The notes under the pieces are model-generated. The model was not told where the DNA came from, made no database searches, and saw nothing but the letters and a program-made list of their open reading frames with translations. The position numbers and the translations under genes were made by a program. A DNA stretch of 36,996 bases. Source: Verrucomicrobiota bacterium (GTDB lineage Bacteria > Verrucomicrobiota > Verrucomicrobiia > Limisphaerales > UBA8199). Shown in pieces: positions 7,868 to 16,445 of the stretch. The stretch covers positions 1 through 36,996 of the forward strand of contig JAAYVL010000118.1 of assembly GCA_012517205.1 (NCBI GenBank). The letters run 5' to 3'. Positions within the stretch are counted from its first letter, which is position 1, and each line of letters opens with the position of its first letter.

Positions 7868-8875
7868 TCAGCCTTCCTTCAGCCAGCGGGCTGCATCCAC
7901 GGCGGCGTAGGTAATAATGATGTCCGCGCCGGCGCGGCGCAGGGCGAGGAGGCTTTCCAGCACCACCGCGCGCTCATCAATCCAGCCCTGGGCGGCCGCC
8001 GCCTTGACCATCGAGTATTCGGCGCTGACTGCGTACGCGGCGGTGGGATAGCCAAAGGCCGTTTTTACCCGATAAACAATGTCGAGGCAGGACAGCGCGG
8101 GCTTGACCATGACGAGGTCGGCGCCTTCCTGAATATCCAGTGCCACCTCGCGCAGCGCTTCCGACGCGTTGGCCGGGTCCATCTGGTAGCTGCGCCGGTC
8201 GCCAAACTTCGGCGCGGATTCCGCCGCTTCGCGGAAGGGCCCGTAGAAGGCGGAGGCGAACTTGGCGGCGTAGGCCATGATGGGCGTATCCGGAAAGCCG
8301 TGCCGGTCCAGTTCCGCGCGGAGGGCGCGCACGCGGCCGTCCATCATATCGCTGGGCGCGACCATGTCCGCGCCGGCTTCCGCGTGGCTTACCGCCGTGC
8401 GGGCCAGCAATTTCAGGGTGGGATCGTTGAGGATGCGGGCGCCGGATTTGTGGCGCTGGACCAGGCCGCAATGGCCGTGTGCCATATATTCACACAGGCA
8501 AACATCAGTAATCACCAGCAATTCGGGCAACTCCCGCTTGAGCAACCGCACCGCCTGTTGCACGATCCCGCGGGCGGCGTACGCACCCGAGGCCCGGGCG
8601 TCCTTTCGTTCCGGGATGCCGAACAGCAGGACTGCCGGGATGCCGGCTTCGAGCGCCCGGCCGGCTTCGTGCAATAATTCATCGGGCGATAGCTGATACA
8701 CGCCGGGCATGGCCGCAATCGGGCGGCGCAGCTTGCGTCCGCTGCGCACGAATAACGGCAAAACCAATTGCCCGGCGTTCAACGAGGTTTCCCGCACCAA
8801 CTGCCGCAGCCGGGGTGATTGGCGCAGTCGCCGGGGGCGATGCGCGGGGAAGGAGCCCGCTGGATAGAAACTCAT
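7868..8875 (-). CDS. hemB: Porphobilinogen synthase (delta-aminolevulinate dehydratase)
   Basis: It condenses two 5-aminolevulinate molecules to porphobilinogen in tetrapyrrole synthesis. The 335 residues match the family length. The zinc-type active-site loop is intact with Cys126, Cys128 and Cys136 (TDVCLCEYMAHGHCG). The two Schiff-base lysines are Lys205 (MAYAAKFASAFYGPFR) and Lys258 (LVMVKPALSCLD). MAPSD-like VAPSDMMDGRV is also present. The cysteines indicate the Zn-dependent rather than the Mg-only, aspartate-rich class. It stands alone, divergent from the coiled-coil gene and convergent with the FHA gene. Confidence 0.98.
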   Translation of the reverse strand: MSFYPAGSFPAHRPRRLRQSPRLRQLVRETSLNAGQLVLPLFVRSGRKLRRPIAAMPGVYQLSPDELLHEAGRALEAGIPAVLLFGIPERKDARASGAYAARGIVQQAVRLLKRELPELLVITDVCLCEYMAHGHCGLVQRHKSGARILNDPTLKLLARTAVSHAEAGADMVAPSDMMDGRVRALRAELDRHGFPDTPIMAYAAKFASAFYGPFREAAESAPKFGDRRSYQMDPANASEALREVALDIQEGADLVMVKPALSCLDIVYRVKTAFGYPTAAYAVSAEYSMVKAAAAQGWIDERAVVLESLLALRRAGADIIITYAAVDAARWLKEG

Positions 8876-8881
8876 GCCCGG

Positions 8882-8909
8882 ATTCTAAAAACGCGGCGCA
8901 AAGTGCAAA
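8882..8909 (-). promoter_or_regulatory. Candidate hemB promoter placing the start at the ATG
   Basis: On the minus strand, TTTGCA (8909-8904) and TAGAAT (8887-8882, 5/6 match to TATAAT) are 16 nt apart. Only six bases separate the -10 from the hemB ATG, so transcription would begin at or next to the start codon. Confidence 0.45.
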
Positions 8910-8994
8910 GCCTAAACTGCATCACCGGGCGGCGGGTTTTGCCCGCCTCCACCGCCGGGCCGATGGTGGCTCCGAAAGACCCCGGAATAGGCGC

Positions 8995-9023
8995 TTGCCA
9001 AGAGGGGCTTTATTTCGCACAAT
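8995..9023 (+). promoter_or_regulatory. Candidate promoter for the coiled-coil membrane protein
   Basis: TTGCCA (8995-9000, 5/6) and CACAAT (9018-9023, 4/6) have a 17-nt spacer. Eight bases separate the -10 from the ATG at 9032, predicting an essentially leaderless transcript. Confidence 0.45.
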
Positions 9024-9031
9024 ACCATATT

Positions 9032-9841
9032 ATGAAGAATCTAATTGGCGTCATCGCCTTTATTTTGGTTCTGGTGTGCCTGGGGCTGGGGATTGGGCTG
9101 ATCACGATCAAGAAGCAGGCGACGGATCAACAGCATGATCTGACTGAGAAGAATATTGCGTTGTCAAACCGCCTGGTGCAGGCCAATGACGAACTGGATC
9201 AACAGAAGCAAACCAATGCCCTGCTGGAAAACGACCGCGAGGAGCGGAAGAAGGCATTCGAGGCGCTGACAAATAACTACACCCAGGCACTGATCTCCCT
9301 CGCCCAGACCGCCAATACCCTTGCTCAAACCGAGGCCGCCCTCAAGAGCAGCCAGGAAGAAACCGCCCGGCGCGATGCGAAGATTGCGGAGTTGGAGGAG
9401 CAGAACCAGGCGCTCGACAAGCGGGCGGCGGATTTGAACACGGCGATCACCGATTTGACCCGCCAAATCGAGGAGACGAAGCGGAAGCTGGCCTCCTCCG
9501 AAGGCGAAAAGGATTTCCTTAACAAGGAGCTTAAGCGGCTCATGGCGGAAAAGGCCGAACTGGAGCGGCAGTTCAACGATTTGGCCATTCTGCGCGCGCA
9601 GGTTTCCAAGCTGAAAGAGGAGCTTTCCGTCGCCCGCCGGCTCGCCTGGATTCGCCAGGGTCTCTTCGCCAGTCCGGATCAAAAGGGCGCGCAAAGGCTG
9701 ATGCGGAGCCCCTCCGCGACGCAGCCCAAAGCCCCTCCGCCCAATTACGATCTCAATGTGGAGGTCACCGCCGACGGTTCGGTCAAGGTTATCCCGCCTT
9801 TGACCAATCGTCCCCCGGCGACCAATCCACCGGCCCACTAG
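9032..9841 (+). CDS. Membrane-anchored coiled-coil protein of unknown function
   Basis: This 269-residue protein starts at the ATG (MKNLIGVIAF); the upstream in-frame extension is not protein-like. Residues 4-26 form one transmembrane helix (LIGVIAFILVLVCLGLGIGLI). Residues about 30-215 are a long, highly charged Gln/Glu/Lys/Ala-rich coiled coil (TQTEAALKSSQEE-type heptads). The last roughly 50 residues are Pro-rich (SATQPKAPPPNYD, NRPPATNPPAH). The topology suggests a short cytoplasmic N-terminus with the coiled coil in the periplasm, or the reverse. No catalytic domain is seen. It may be a structural or scaffold protein; function unknown. Confidence 0.75.
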   Translation: MKNLIGVIAFILVLVCLGLGIGLITIKKQATDQQHDLTEKNIALSNRLVQANDELDQQKQTNALLENDREERKKAFEALTNNYTQALISLAQTANTLAQTEAALKSSQEETARRDAKIAELEEQNQALDKRAADLNTAITDLTRQIEETKRKLASSEGEKDFLNKELKRLMAEKAELERQFNDLAILRAQVSKLKEELSVARRLAWIRQGLFASPDQKGAQRLMRSPSATQPKAPPPNYDLNVEVTADGSVKVIPPLTNRPPATNPPAH

Positions 9842-9910
9842 CAACGCCGGGCGGGCTGTGAATCCGCGGGGGCTTGTGCCTGCCGCCGACTGGACTATTT
9901 ACCCACGACT

Positions 9911-10258
9911 ATGCCGACTTACGAATACGTTTGCGAGAAATGCGGACATCGTTTTGAGAAGTTTCAGCCCATTACCGCTCCGCCTTTGACGGCCTGCCCC
10001 AAAGACCTGTGCGCCCGTCAACCCTGGGGCAAAGGCAAGGTTAAACGGCAGATCGGCGCGGGCGCGGGCCTGATTTTCAAAGGCAACGGTTTTTACATTA
10101 CCGACTACCGCAGCGAGAAATATAAGGAAGCCGCCAAAAAAGACGTCCCCCCCGCCGCTGCCTCCAGCAGCACGGAGAAGCCCGCGACCAGCTCCGGCGG
10201 CAAGCCCGCCGCCAAGCCTGCGGGCAAATCGGCCTCCAAGGCCGCCGCCAGGAATTAA
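9911..10258 (+). CDS. FmdB-family putative zinc-ribbon protein
   Basis: This 115-residue protein starts MPTYEYVCEKCGH, the hallmark of the FmdB/CxxC_CxxC_SSSS family. The four metal-ligand cysteines are Cys8, Cys11, Cys29 and Cys34, giving a small zinc ribbon. GLIFKGNGFYITDYRS after it is the conserved second half of the family. The final roughly 45 residues are an Ala/Lys/Ser/Pro-rich, probably unstructured tail. The family was named for a supposed regulator of amide metabolism, but its general role is not known. It lies 69 nt after the coiled-coil gene on the same strand. Confidence 0.9.
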   Translation: MPTYEYVCEKCGHRFEKFQPITAPPLTACPKDLCARQPWGKGKVKRQIGAGAGLIFKGNGFYITDYRSEKYKEAAKKDVPPAAASSSTEKPATSSGGKPAAKPAGKSASKAAARN

Positions 10259-10363
10259 GCGCCCTGGTTCCCCGCGCCAATGGCCGGGCCGGGTCTTTCC
10301 GTGATCGGGTAAAAATACCAGCGCCGGCAGCGGGAGGCGGATGCGAACAACAGGCGATCCGGA

Positions 10364-11758
10364 ATGAAGATTCAGGTCAAAGCAGTCACCGGGTTGGGAA
10401 TGGCCCTGGCAATGGCCTCGGCCCTCTGGCTGCCGGCCGGGCCCTGCTGGGCCGGAGCTACGCAGTTGCCGGCGAACCTGGTATCGGCGCGGAGCCAATC
10501 CGGGCAATTCGTGGTCTATGCCGGGTCCACCCCGGGCTCGATTCCGCCTGTCCTCGAACCTGCGAAGAACCAGGGTTTCATTCGGTTGGAAGCCACCCTG
10601 GTGGCGGTATCATGCGAGCGCATCAAACAGCTTCTCACGCGTGAACTGGACGACCCCGCGCCGTGGCGCGGCACGATTTACCTGGTGCTCTATCCCGCCC
10701 GCGGGGCCAGCGACCCGATTACGATTACCACGGAGCGGTTCAAGGACGAGTCGCATTACCGGGTGGATATGCCGGACGTGGTGGAGCGGATTCGCTACGT
10801 GCGGGCCGTGGTGCAGGTCTTGTTAATCGAGATGGCGAATCGCGCAGGCTGGGCTCAGGCCGCGGAGGTTCCCGCCTGGCTGAGCGAAGGGTTCACGCAG
10901 TTGCTGCTGGCGGCCAATGAAGTCGAAATCATCCTGCCCGCGCCGTCGGAGAGCACGAGCGGCCTTAATCTCAGCACCATGACGGTCCGAAGCCGCAAAG
11001 AATCCCTGGAGGACCAGGTCCGGAAGAAGCTGCGCGGGCGCGCGCCGCTAACCTTTGAGGACTTGAGCTGGCCTACGGAGGAGCAGCGGTCCGGCGAGGC
11101 TGGCGAGGTTTACTCCGGCAGCGCGCATTTGTTTGTGGGCGAACTGCTGCGCCTGCCGGAAGGCCGCGCCGCGTTGCGCGGAATGCTGACGCGGTTGCCG
11201 CAGCACTACAACTGGCAGTTTGCTTTTCTTAAGGCGTTTAGCCCCCGCTTTGAACGTCCGCTCGATGTCGAAAAGTGGTGGGCTTTGTCCCGCGCGCAGA
11301 TCCTCGGACGCGAGCCGGCGACCGCCTGGTCGCTGGAGGAAAGCTGGCGGAAGCTGGACCAGGCGTTGCGCGCGGCCGTGCTGGTGCGCGCTGCGACCAA
11401 CGACTCTCCGCTGCGCGCCGACGTGCCGCTGCAAACGGTGCTGCGCGAATGGGAACCCCAACGGCAAATCCTGGCGTTCGACCACGCGCTGCGCCAACTG
11501 GAGTTGCTCCGTCCGCGGCTGGCTCCGGAGCTGGCCGGACTTGTGGAGGACTACAGCCAGGCCATCAAGGCTTACACGCAGCAGCAGGGCCGCGGCGGGG
11601 CGGTGCTTCCCGCCAGCCGGAAAGCCAGCCAGCAGCGGGCTATCGAAGCCGCGATCCAGCAACTCGACGCGCTGGATGTCCGCCGCCAGGCCATGCTCTC
11701 TCCGTCATTGGCACCGGAGGCGGTTCCGCTTCCCGCCGCTTCCGCCCCGCCGCCTTGA
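10364..11758 (+). CDS. Secreted peptidase-MA-like protein with degenerate active site
   Basis: This is a 464-residue protein with a signal peptide (hydrophobic 8-25, cleavage likely after PCWA30). The middle resembles gluzincin metallopeptidase-like domains, with a helix ending VLLIEMANRAG and then VPAWLSEGFTQLLL. The second motif, with Glu175, is the usual downstream zinc-ligand region (WLxEG). The HExxH helix has become IExxN (Ile155-Glu156-Met-Ala-Asn159), so both zinc histidines are missing and proteolysis is unlikely. The C-terminal third is helical and Ala/Gln/Arg-rich. The family link rests on motif likeness only. gltX starts 64 nt downstream on the same strand. Confidence 0.65.
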   Translation: MKIQVKAVTGLGMALAMASALWLPAGPCWAGATQLPANLVSARSQSGQFVVYAGSTPGSIPPVLEPAKNQGFIRLEATLVAVSCERIKQLLTRELDDPAPWRGTIYLVLYPARGASDPITITTERFKDESHYRVDMPDVVERIRYVRAVVQVLLIEMANRAGWAQAAEVPAWLSEGFTQLLLAANEVEIILPAPSESTSGLNLSTMTVRSRKESLEDQVRKKLRGRAPLTFEDLSWPTEEQRSGEAGEVYSGSAHLFVGELLRLPEGRAALRGMLTRLPQHYNWQFAFLKAFSPRFERPLDVEKWWALSRAQILGREPATAWSLEESWRKLDQALRAAVLVRAATNDSPLRADVPLQTVLREWEPQRQILAFDHALRQLELLRPRLAPELAGLVEDYSQAIKAYTQQQGRGGAVLPASRKASQQRAIEAAIQQLDALDVRRQAMLSPSLAPEAVPLPAASAPPP

Positions 11759-11822
11759 TGTTGCACCCGGCTGAGTTGGGGCGGGAGTTGCGCCGCGACG
11801 ACTTTTGCGCCAGACTCGGGCG

Positions 11823-13169
11823 GTGAAACCACGCGTTCGCTTTGCGCCTAGTCCGACGGGGTTCCTGCATATAGGCGGGGCTCGCACGGCGTTGTTTAAT
11901 TGGCTTTATGCCCGGCATGCGGGCGGGACTTTCATCCTGCGCATCGAAGACACCGATGCGGCACGCAACACCCAGGCGGCTGTCGAGGTTATCCTCAACG
12001 GCTTGCGCTGGCTGGGGCTGGACTGGGACGAAGGCCCGCTGAGCGGCGATCCCGCCGGGCCCAGCCGCGGCGACTACGGTCCTTACTTTCAAAGCCGCCG
12101 CCGGGACATTTACCAGCGGCGGATCGAGGCCCTGCTCGCGAAAGGGCTGGCGTATGAAGCGGACGGAACGATCAAGTTCAAGATGGACCGTGCCCCCATC
12201 CTCATTCCGGACCTGGTCGTCGGCGATGTGCGACGCGAGTTGACCGACCGCGAGCAAGCGGACCCGGATTTCATCATCGTGCGCTCGGACGGGCAACCGG
12301 TGTTTCATTTCGTCAACGTGGTGGACGACCTCGAAATGGGCATTACGCATGTCATCCGCGGCGAAGACCACCTCAGCAACACCGCCAAGCACATCGCCCT
12401 GTTCCGCGCGCTGGATGCCGACCCGCCCCAATACGCCCACATCCCGCTCATCCTGAATAGTGATGGCACCAAGATGAGCAAGCGCGACCAGGGCGCCTCG
12501 CTCATGACCTACGGCGAGGAAGGCTACCTGCCCGAAGCGCTGGTGAACTACCTGTGCCTGCTTGGCTGGTCGCCCAAGGGCAATCGTGAAAAAATGCCGC
12601 TTACGGAAGTGATTGCAGCGTTCGACCTGCCGCAAATCCTTCGCCACAATGCGCGGTTCGATCTCGCCAAGCTGGTTTGGCTGAACGGCGAATACCTGCG
12701 CGAGTTGAGCGACGAACGCTTCTACGAGTTATCCGCCGAAGCGCTGCGGCGCGGCGGGTTGGAGCTTGCCCGGTATCCGGACGCCTACGTACGTGCCGCG
12801 CTGGAAACATGCAAGGGCAAGGTGAAGCTGTTCAGCGAATTGCCGGCCTACGCCGGGTTCTACTTCACGGACGAAATAAAATACGATCCTGCGGCGGCGG
12901 AAAAGGAGTTCACCCCGGAAAACCGGCCGCGGGTGGACAAACTGCGCGCGGCACTGGCCAAACTGGAGCCGTTCGAGCCGGATCCAATTGGCGCGACGCT
13001 CAAAGCCGTGGCGCAGGAACTGGGCGTGAAAACGGGTGTGCTGGTGCATCCTACGCGCCTGGCCTGCTGCGGCAACACCGCTGGCCCCAGTCTCTATCAT
13101 TTGCTGGCAATCCTCGGCAAAGACCGCGCGTTGGCGCGCCTGGATCAGGCGCTCGCCCGGATGGTCTAG
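11823..13169 (+). CDS. gltX: Glutamyl-tRNA synthetase
   Basis: This class I synthetase charges tRNA with glutamate. I start at GTG 11823 (VKPRVRFAPSPTGFLHIGG), because the family N-terminus is a few residues before RFAPSPTG; an in-frame TTG six codons earlier adds only MRQTRA. The protein is 448 residues, slightly short. The HIGH motif reads HIGG. IEDTDAARN, IRGEDHLSNTAKH and the KMSKS-type loop KMSKRDQG are all intact. The C-terminal helical anticodon-binding domain ends in LACCGNTAGPSLYHLLAILGK. Whether it is discriminating or also charges tRNA-Gln cannot be told from the sequence, and no gatCAB genes lie nearby. purE converges 10 nt after its stop. Confidence 0.96.
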   Translation: MKPRVRFAPSPTGFLHIGGARTALFNWLYARHAGGTFILRIEDTDAARNTQAAVEVILNGLRWLGLDWDEGPLSGDPAGPSRGDYGPYFQSRRRDIYQRRIEALLAKGLAYEADGTIKFKMDRAPILIPDLVVGDVRRELTDREQADPDFIIVRSDGQPVFHFVNVVDDLEMGITHVIRGEDHLSNTAKHIALFRALDADPPQYAHIPLILNSDGTKMSKRDQGASLMTYGEEGYLPEALVNYLCLLGWSPKGNREKMPLTEVIAAFDLPQILRHNARFDLAKLVWLNGEYLRELSDERFYELSAEALRRGGLELARYPDAYVRAALETCKGKVKLFSELPAYAGFYFTDEIKYDPAAAEKEFTPENRPRVDKLRAALAKLEPFEPDPIGATLKAVAQELGVKTGVLVHPTRLACCGNTAGPSLYHLLAILGKDRALARLDQALARMV

Positions 13170-13179
13170 GCCACCTTCC

Positions 13180-13677
13180 TTAACCGGCCAGGTTGCGGTT
13201 CTTGGCGCGCGAATCAGTTGCCAGTCGCGCCTTGAAGGCCAGCAGTTTCTTCTGGAGCGCCGCATCTCCGACTGCCAGGATTTGCAGCGCGAGCAAGCCG
13301 GCATTGCGGGCCCCGCCAATCGCGACCGTCGCCACCGGTATGCCGCTGGGCATTTGTACGATGGACAACAGCGAGTCGAGCCCCTTCAGTGCTTTGCTCT
13401 CGATTGGCACCCCGATTACCGGCAGCGTGGTAAACGCCGCCGCTACCCCCGGCAAATGCGCCGCCCCTCCGGCTCCGGCGATGATTACCTGCAAACCGCG
13501 AGCCCGCGCCGTCGTGGCATAACGCTCCAGGTCCCGTGGCGTGCGATGCGCGGAGATGACCCGCTCTTCGCTGGCCACGCCAAATTCAGCGCAGGCCTCC
13601 GCCGCCGCCTTCATGGTGGGCCAGTCGGAGTCGCTGCCCATGATGATTCCGATCCGGGGTTTGGGAGTTTGCTTCAT
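13180..13677 (-). CDS. purE: 5-(carboxyamino)imidazole ribonucleotide mutase (class I PurE)
   Basis: This 165-residue enzyme of purine synthesis rearranges N5-CAIR to CAIR. It carries the nucleotide-binding GSDSDW near the N-terminus, the SAHRTP motif and the catalytic loop [32 protein letters not shown] completes the class I signature. The PurK partner is not next to it. The gene converges on gltX and diverges from the phosphatidyltransferase. Confidence 0.97.
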   Translation of the reverse strand: MKQTPKPRIGIIMGSDSDWPTMKAAAEACAEFGVASEERVISAHRTPRDLERYATTARARGLQVIIAGAGGAAHLPGVAAAFTTLPVIGVPIESKALKGLDSLLSIVQMPSGIPVATVAIGGARNAGLLALQILAVGDAALQKKLLAFKARLATDSRAKNRNLAG

Positions 13678-13684
13678 GGGCGGT

Positions 13685-13713
13685 ATGATTTACTTTGGTT
13701 TGTGGAAACTCAA
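13685..13713 (-). promoter_or_regulatory. Candidate purE promoter with start at the ATG
   Basis: On the minus strand, TTGAGT (13713-13708) and AATCAT (13690-13685) are 17 nt apart, each with a 4/6 consensus match. Seven bases separate the -10 from the purE ATG. Confidence 0.3.
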
Positions 13714-13868
13714 TCCTGAAATGGCCGGTTGTCGCCGAATTGTAAGGCTGGCTTTGTTAGGGCTGAAACTATGGCGATTACCCCGAGTGCGTTGCTCACC
13801 GGGTGCGGCGTCCGCCGATGGAGTTGACGAAGCGCCCTGATGCAGGCACAGTCAATTCAGGCTTGGCC

Positions 13869-14450
13869 ATGACAACCGCCAACAAAATCACCATCCTGCG
13901 CATCCTTCTGATTCCTGTTTTTGTCGTGGCGGTGCTCTACTATGGGCAGGGGGGCAAGAGTGTGCACTGGTGGTTAGCGGTGTTGTGCTTCGCTACCGCG
14001 TCCATTTGCGACGGTGTGGATGGCTATATCGCGCGCCGCTTCAATCAGCGCAGCGAACTGGGCGCCATGCTCGACCCGCTGGCCGACAAGCTCTTGCTGG
14101 CCTCCGCCGTGATTGTGCTGAGCTTTGATCACCGGCCCTACTTGGAAGCAGTCCCGCTCTGGCTCACCGGCACCATTATTGGCCGGGACATGTTGCTGTT
14201 AATCGGTTTGCTGGTCATTCGGCTAATGGTCGGGAAATTCACTATCCGGCCTCGGGTGGTGGGCAAGGTCGCCACGGTGTTGCAGATGGCCGTCGTGCTG
14301 TGGATCCTCTTGCGATGGCCGCAACGCTGGCTCTTGTTCTGGACCATCAGTGCCGCTGTCTGCACCGGTGCTTCAGGGTTGTTATATGTTTGGGACGGCA
14401 GCCGCCAGTTGAGCGCCCACCCGTCGGCCAGTCCCAAGCCCGGGAGCTAA
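13869..14450 (+). CDS. pgsA: CDP-alcohol phosphatidyltransferase, probably phosphatidylglycerophosphate synthase
   Basis: This 193-residue integral membrane enzyme has the full family signature: DGVDGYIARR followed by ELGAMLDPLADK (DGxxAR...GxxxDxxxD form). Four to six hydrophobic segments surround it. The start MTTANKITILRILLIP fits PgsA N-termini, which typically read NxxTxxRxxLiP. The frame is open to GTG 13803 and ATG 13818, but those extra residues are not family-like. PgsA makes phosphatidylglycerophosphate from CDP-diacylglycerol and glycerol-3-phosphate; other CDP-alcohol transferases share the motif, so substrate is by resemblance. A TTGACG hexamer (13824-13829) lies 45 nt before the start. 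Confidence 0.88.
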   Translation: MTTANKITILRILLIPVFVVAVLYYGQGGKSVHWWLAVLCFATASICDGVDGYIARRFNQRSELGAMLDPLADKLLLASAVIVLSFDHRPYLEAVPLWLTGTIIGRDMLLLIGLLVIRLMVGKFTIRPRVVGKVATVLQMAVVLWILLRWPQRWLLFWTISAAVCTGASGLLYVWDGSRQLSAHPSASPKPGS

Positions 14451-14532
14451 GCCTTTTGCAGTTGGGGCTATCTTGTTGCCCTCGGGCGGCCAGGTGATTG
14501 ACCTTTGCCGGGATTCCCGCCACCTTCCCGGC

Positions 14533-15759
14533 ATGCTGAATACCGGACCGCTGAAACAATTTCTCGAAGACCAAATGCCGGCCGCTCTGGGTATTTTGCG
14601 GCGCATGGTAGAGATTAATAGTTTTACGGGGAATCGTGTTGGCGTGAACCAGCTTGGCCGATTTACGGCCCAATGTTTTGCGCCCTTGGGGTTCAGCGCG
14701 GAGTATGTACCCTCGGCCAACCCGGCTTGGGGCGATCATTTGGTGCTGACGCGGCGCGGTTGTTCGAGCAAGAGCCTCGCTTTGATTTCGCACCTCGATA
14801 CCGTATTCCCGCCCGAGGAAGAGGAACGTAATAACTTTCGCTGGCAACTGGAAGGCGACCGCATTTTTGGTCCAGGCACACACGATATCAAAGGCGGCTC
14901 AGTGATGATGTGGCTCGTGCTGTCGGCATTACAGGTTCAGTTCCCGAAGTTATTTGCGAACATTACCTGGAAGCTGATTTGGAACTCTTCTGAAGAATGC
15001 TATTCGCCTGATTTTGCGGAAGTCTGCCGCACGCACTTCGATGACGGCACGCTGGCGGCGCTGGTCTTTGAATCCGAAGGGCGCCTGGATAATATCCCGC
15101 AGTTGATCGTGGCTCGCAAAGGGCGGGGGACCTGGCGGGCGACGGTCGGTGGTCGCGGCTCGCACGCTGGCGGCAAGCACGCGCACGGTGTCAACGCCAT
15201 CGTTCAACTCGGCCGCACGGTGCAACGCATCGCCGCCCTGACGAATTATGAGCGTGGGCTCACGGTCAATGTTGGCACCATTAACGGCGGAACCGTGCTG
15301 AACCGTGTTCCGCACGAGGCCGTGGCGGAGGGGGAATTTCGCGCATTCACGCCGGAAGTCTTTATGCAAGCCAAGCAGGATCTGCTTGCGCTGGCGGGGC
15401 CGGGCGAGGTGCACAGTTCCGCCGATGGTTATGCCTGCAAGGTCCAAATTGAAATCCTTACCGAATCCGCTCCCTGGCCAAGGAATCCAGGCACCGACGG
15501 ACTCTTTCAGCTTTGGAAACAGACCGCCGACGAACTTGGGTTGGCGTTAAACTGCGAAGAGCGGGGCGGCCTGAGCGACGGCAACCTCATTTGGGATGTG
15601 GTGCCCACACTCGACGGCCTCGGCCCCTGGGGCGACAACGACCATTGTTCCGAGCGCAGCCCCGACGGCTCCAAGCTGCCCGAATTTGTGGAAGCGAGCT
15701 CTTTTGTCCCCAAGGCCGTGCTGAACATTGCCGCCCTCCAGAAGTTGTGCGGTTCCTGA
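14533..15759 (+). CDS. M20-family metallopeptidase, carboxypeptidase-G2-like
   Basis: This 408-residue di-zinc hydrolase keeps its metal-site motifs: LISHLDTVF (His87), GPGTHDIKGG (Asp118), NSSEECYS (catalytic Glu154 and ligand Glu155), FESEGR, and a C-terminal HCSERS histidine. The dimerisation domain includes RGSHAGGKHAHGVNAI. The pattern fits the glutamate carboxypeptidase/ArgE/DapE branch; the substrate cannot be fixed. I use ATG 14533 (MLNTGPLKQF) rather than an in-frame TTG at 14473, whose extra 20 residues look non-coding. TTGACC lies 35 nt before this ATG. Confidence 0.92.
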   Translation: MLNTGPLKQFLEDQMPAALGILRRMVEINSFTGNRVGVNQLGRFTAQCFAPLGFSAEYVPSANPAWGDHLVLTRRGCSSKSLALISHLDTVFPPEEEERNNFRWQLEGDRIFGPGTHDIKGGSVMMWLVLSALQVQFPKLFANITWKLIWNSSEECYSPDFAEVCRTHFDDGTLAALVFESEGRLDNIPQLIVARKGRGTWRATVGGRGSHAGGKHAHGVNAIVQLGRTVQRIAALTNYERGLTVNVGTINGGTVLNRVPHEAVAEGEFRAFTPEVFMQAKQDLLALAGPGEVHSSADGYACKVQIEILTESAPWPRNPGTDGLFQLWKQTADELGLALNCEERGGLSDGNLIWDVVPTLDGLGPWGDNDHCSERSPDGSKLPEFVEASSFVPKAVLNIAALQKLCGS

Positions 15760-15867
15760 GGCTGGTGCCCGGCCGTGCTCATTCGGGCGATATCGTGTCT
15801 AACATCGCAACTCTCGCGCGGGGCCTTGTCTCCTTTCCCATAAAGCATGAAATAGAGGCGTCAAAGG

Positions 15868-15897
15868 TTGACAGTTCTATTATATTTAAGAGGTAAC
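15868..15897 (+). promoter_or_regulatory. Possible aroK promoter: perfect -35, weak -10
   Basis: TTGACA (15868-15873) is a perfect -35 hexamer in an AT-rich patch 38 nt before the aroK ATG. The matching -10 position (AGGTAA or GGTAAC) is poor. AAGAGG (15888-15893) could instead act as a distant Shine-Dalgarno. Confidence 0.35.
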
Positions 15898-15905
15898 TGA
15901 GCAAT

Positions 15906-16445
15906 ATGACTGGCCCGCGTTCCGTCCGCAATCTTGCCCTGATTGGATTCATGGGCAGTGGTAAATCTTGCGTGGGTCGGATGGCGGCCGATTTGCTCCA
16001 TTTCACCTTTTTGGACACTGACCAGGTCATCGAGGCGCGAGCCGGGAAGAGGATTAGTGACATTTTTGCTCAGGACGGCGAGAGGGTCTTTCGTGAGTGG
16101 GAGCGACGGATAGTCGAGGAACTGACCCGGCGTGAGAAGACGGTCATTGCCACCGGGGGCGGATTGCCGATCGACCCGGACAACCTGACCAGCCTTAAGA
16201 CGCATTCGTTGGTCATCTGTCTTTGGGCCTCGCCGGAGACTATCTGGGAACGCACGCGTGGCCACAGCCACCGGCCGTTGCTGAACGAGAGTGATCCATT
16301 GACAAAGATTCGCCAGCTTTTGGCTGTCCGGGAGCCCTATTATCGCCAGGCCGATGTGCTGGTGAACACCGAGATGCGGTCGTTACGCGAGGTCGTGCAG
16401 CATGTGCTGCACCAGTTTTGTCTGGTGCGATCCGGTCACCGATGA
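15906..16445 (+). CDS. aroK: Shikimate kinase
   Basis: This 179-residue P-loop kinase phosphorylates shikimate in the aromatic amino acid pathway. It has Walker A GFMGSGKSCVG, the shikimate-binding FLDTDQVIE (DxD), FREWE with the conserved arginine, VIATGGGLP (GGG loop) and the lid arginine in HRPLLNESD. Its TGA overlaps the queG ATG in the ATGA form, so the two are translationally coupled, although their pathways are unrelated. Confidence 0.95.
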   Translation: MTGPRSVRNLALIGFMGSGKSCVGRMAADLLHFTFLDTDQVIEARAGKRISDIFAQDGERVFREWERRIVEELTRREKTVIATGGGLPIDPDNLTSLKTHSLVICLWASPETIWERTRGHSHRPLLNESDPLTKIRQLLAVREPYYRQADVLVNTEMRSLREVVQHVLHQFCLVRSGHR

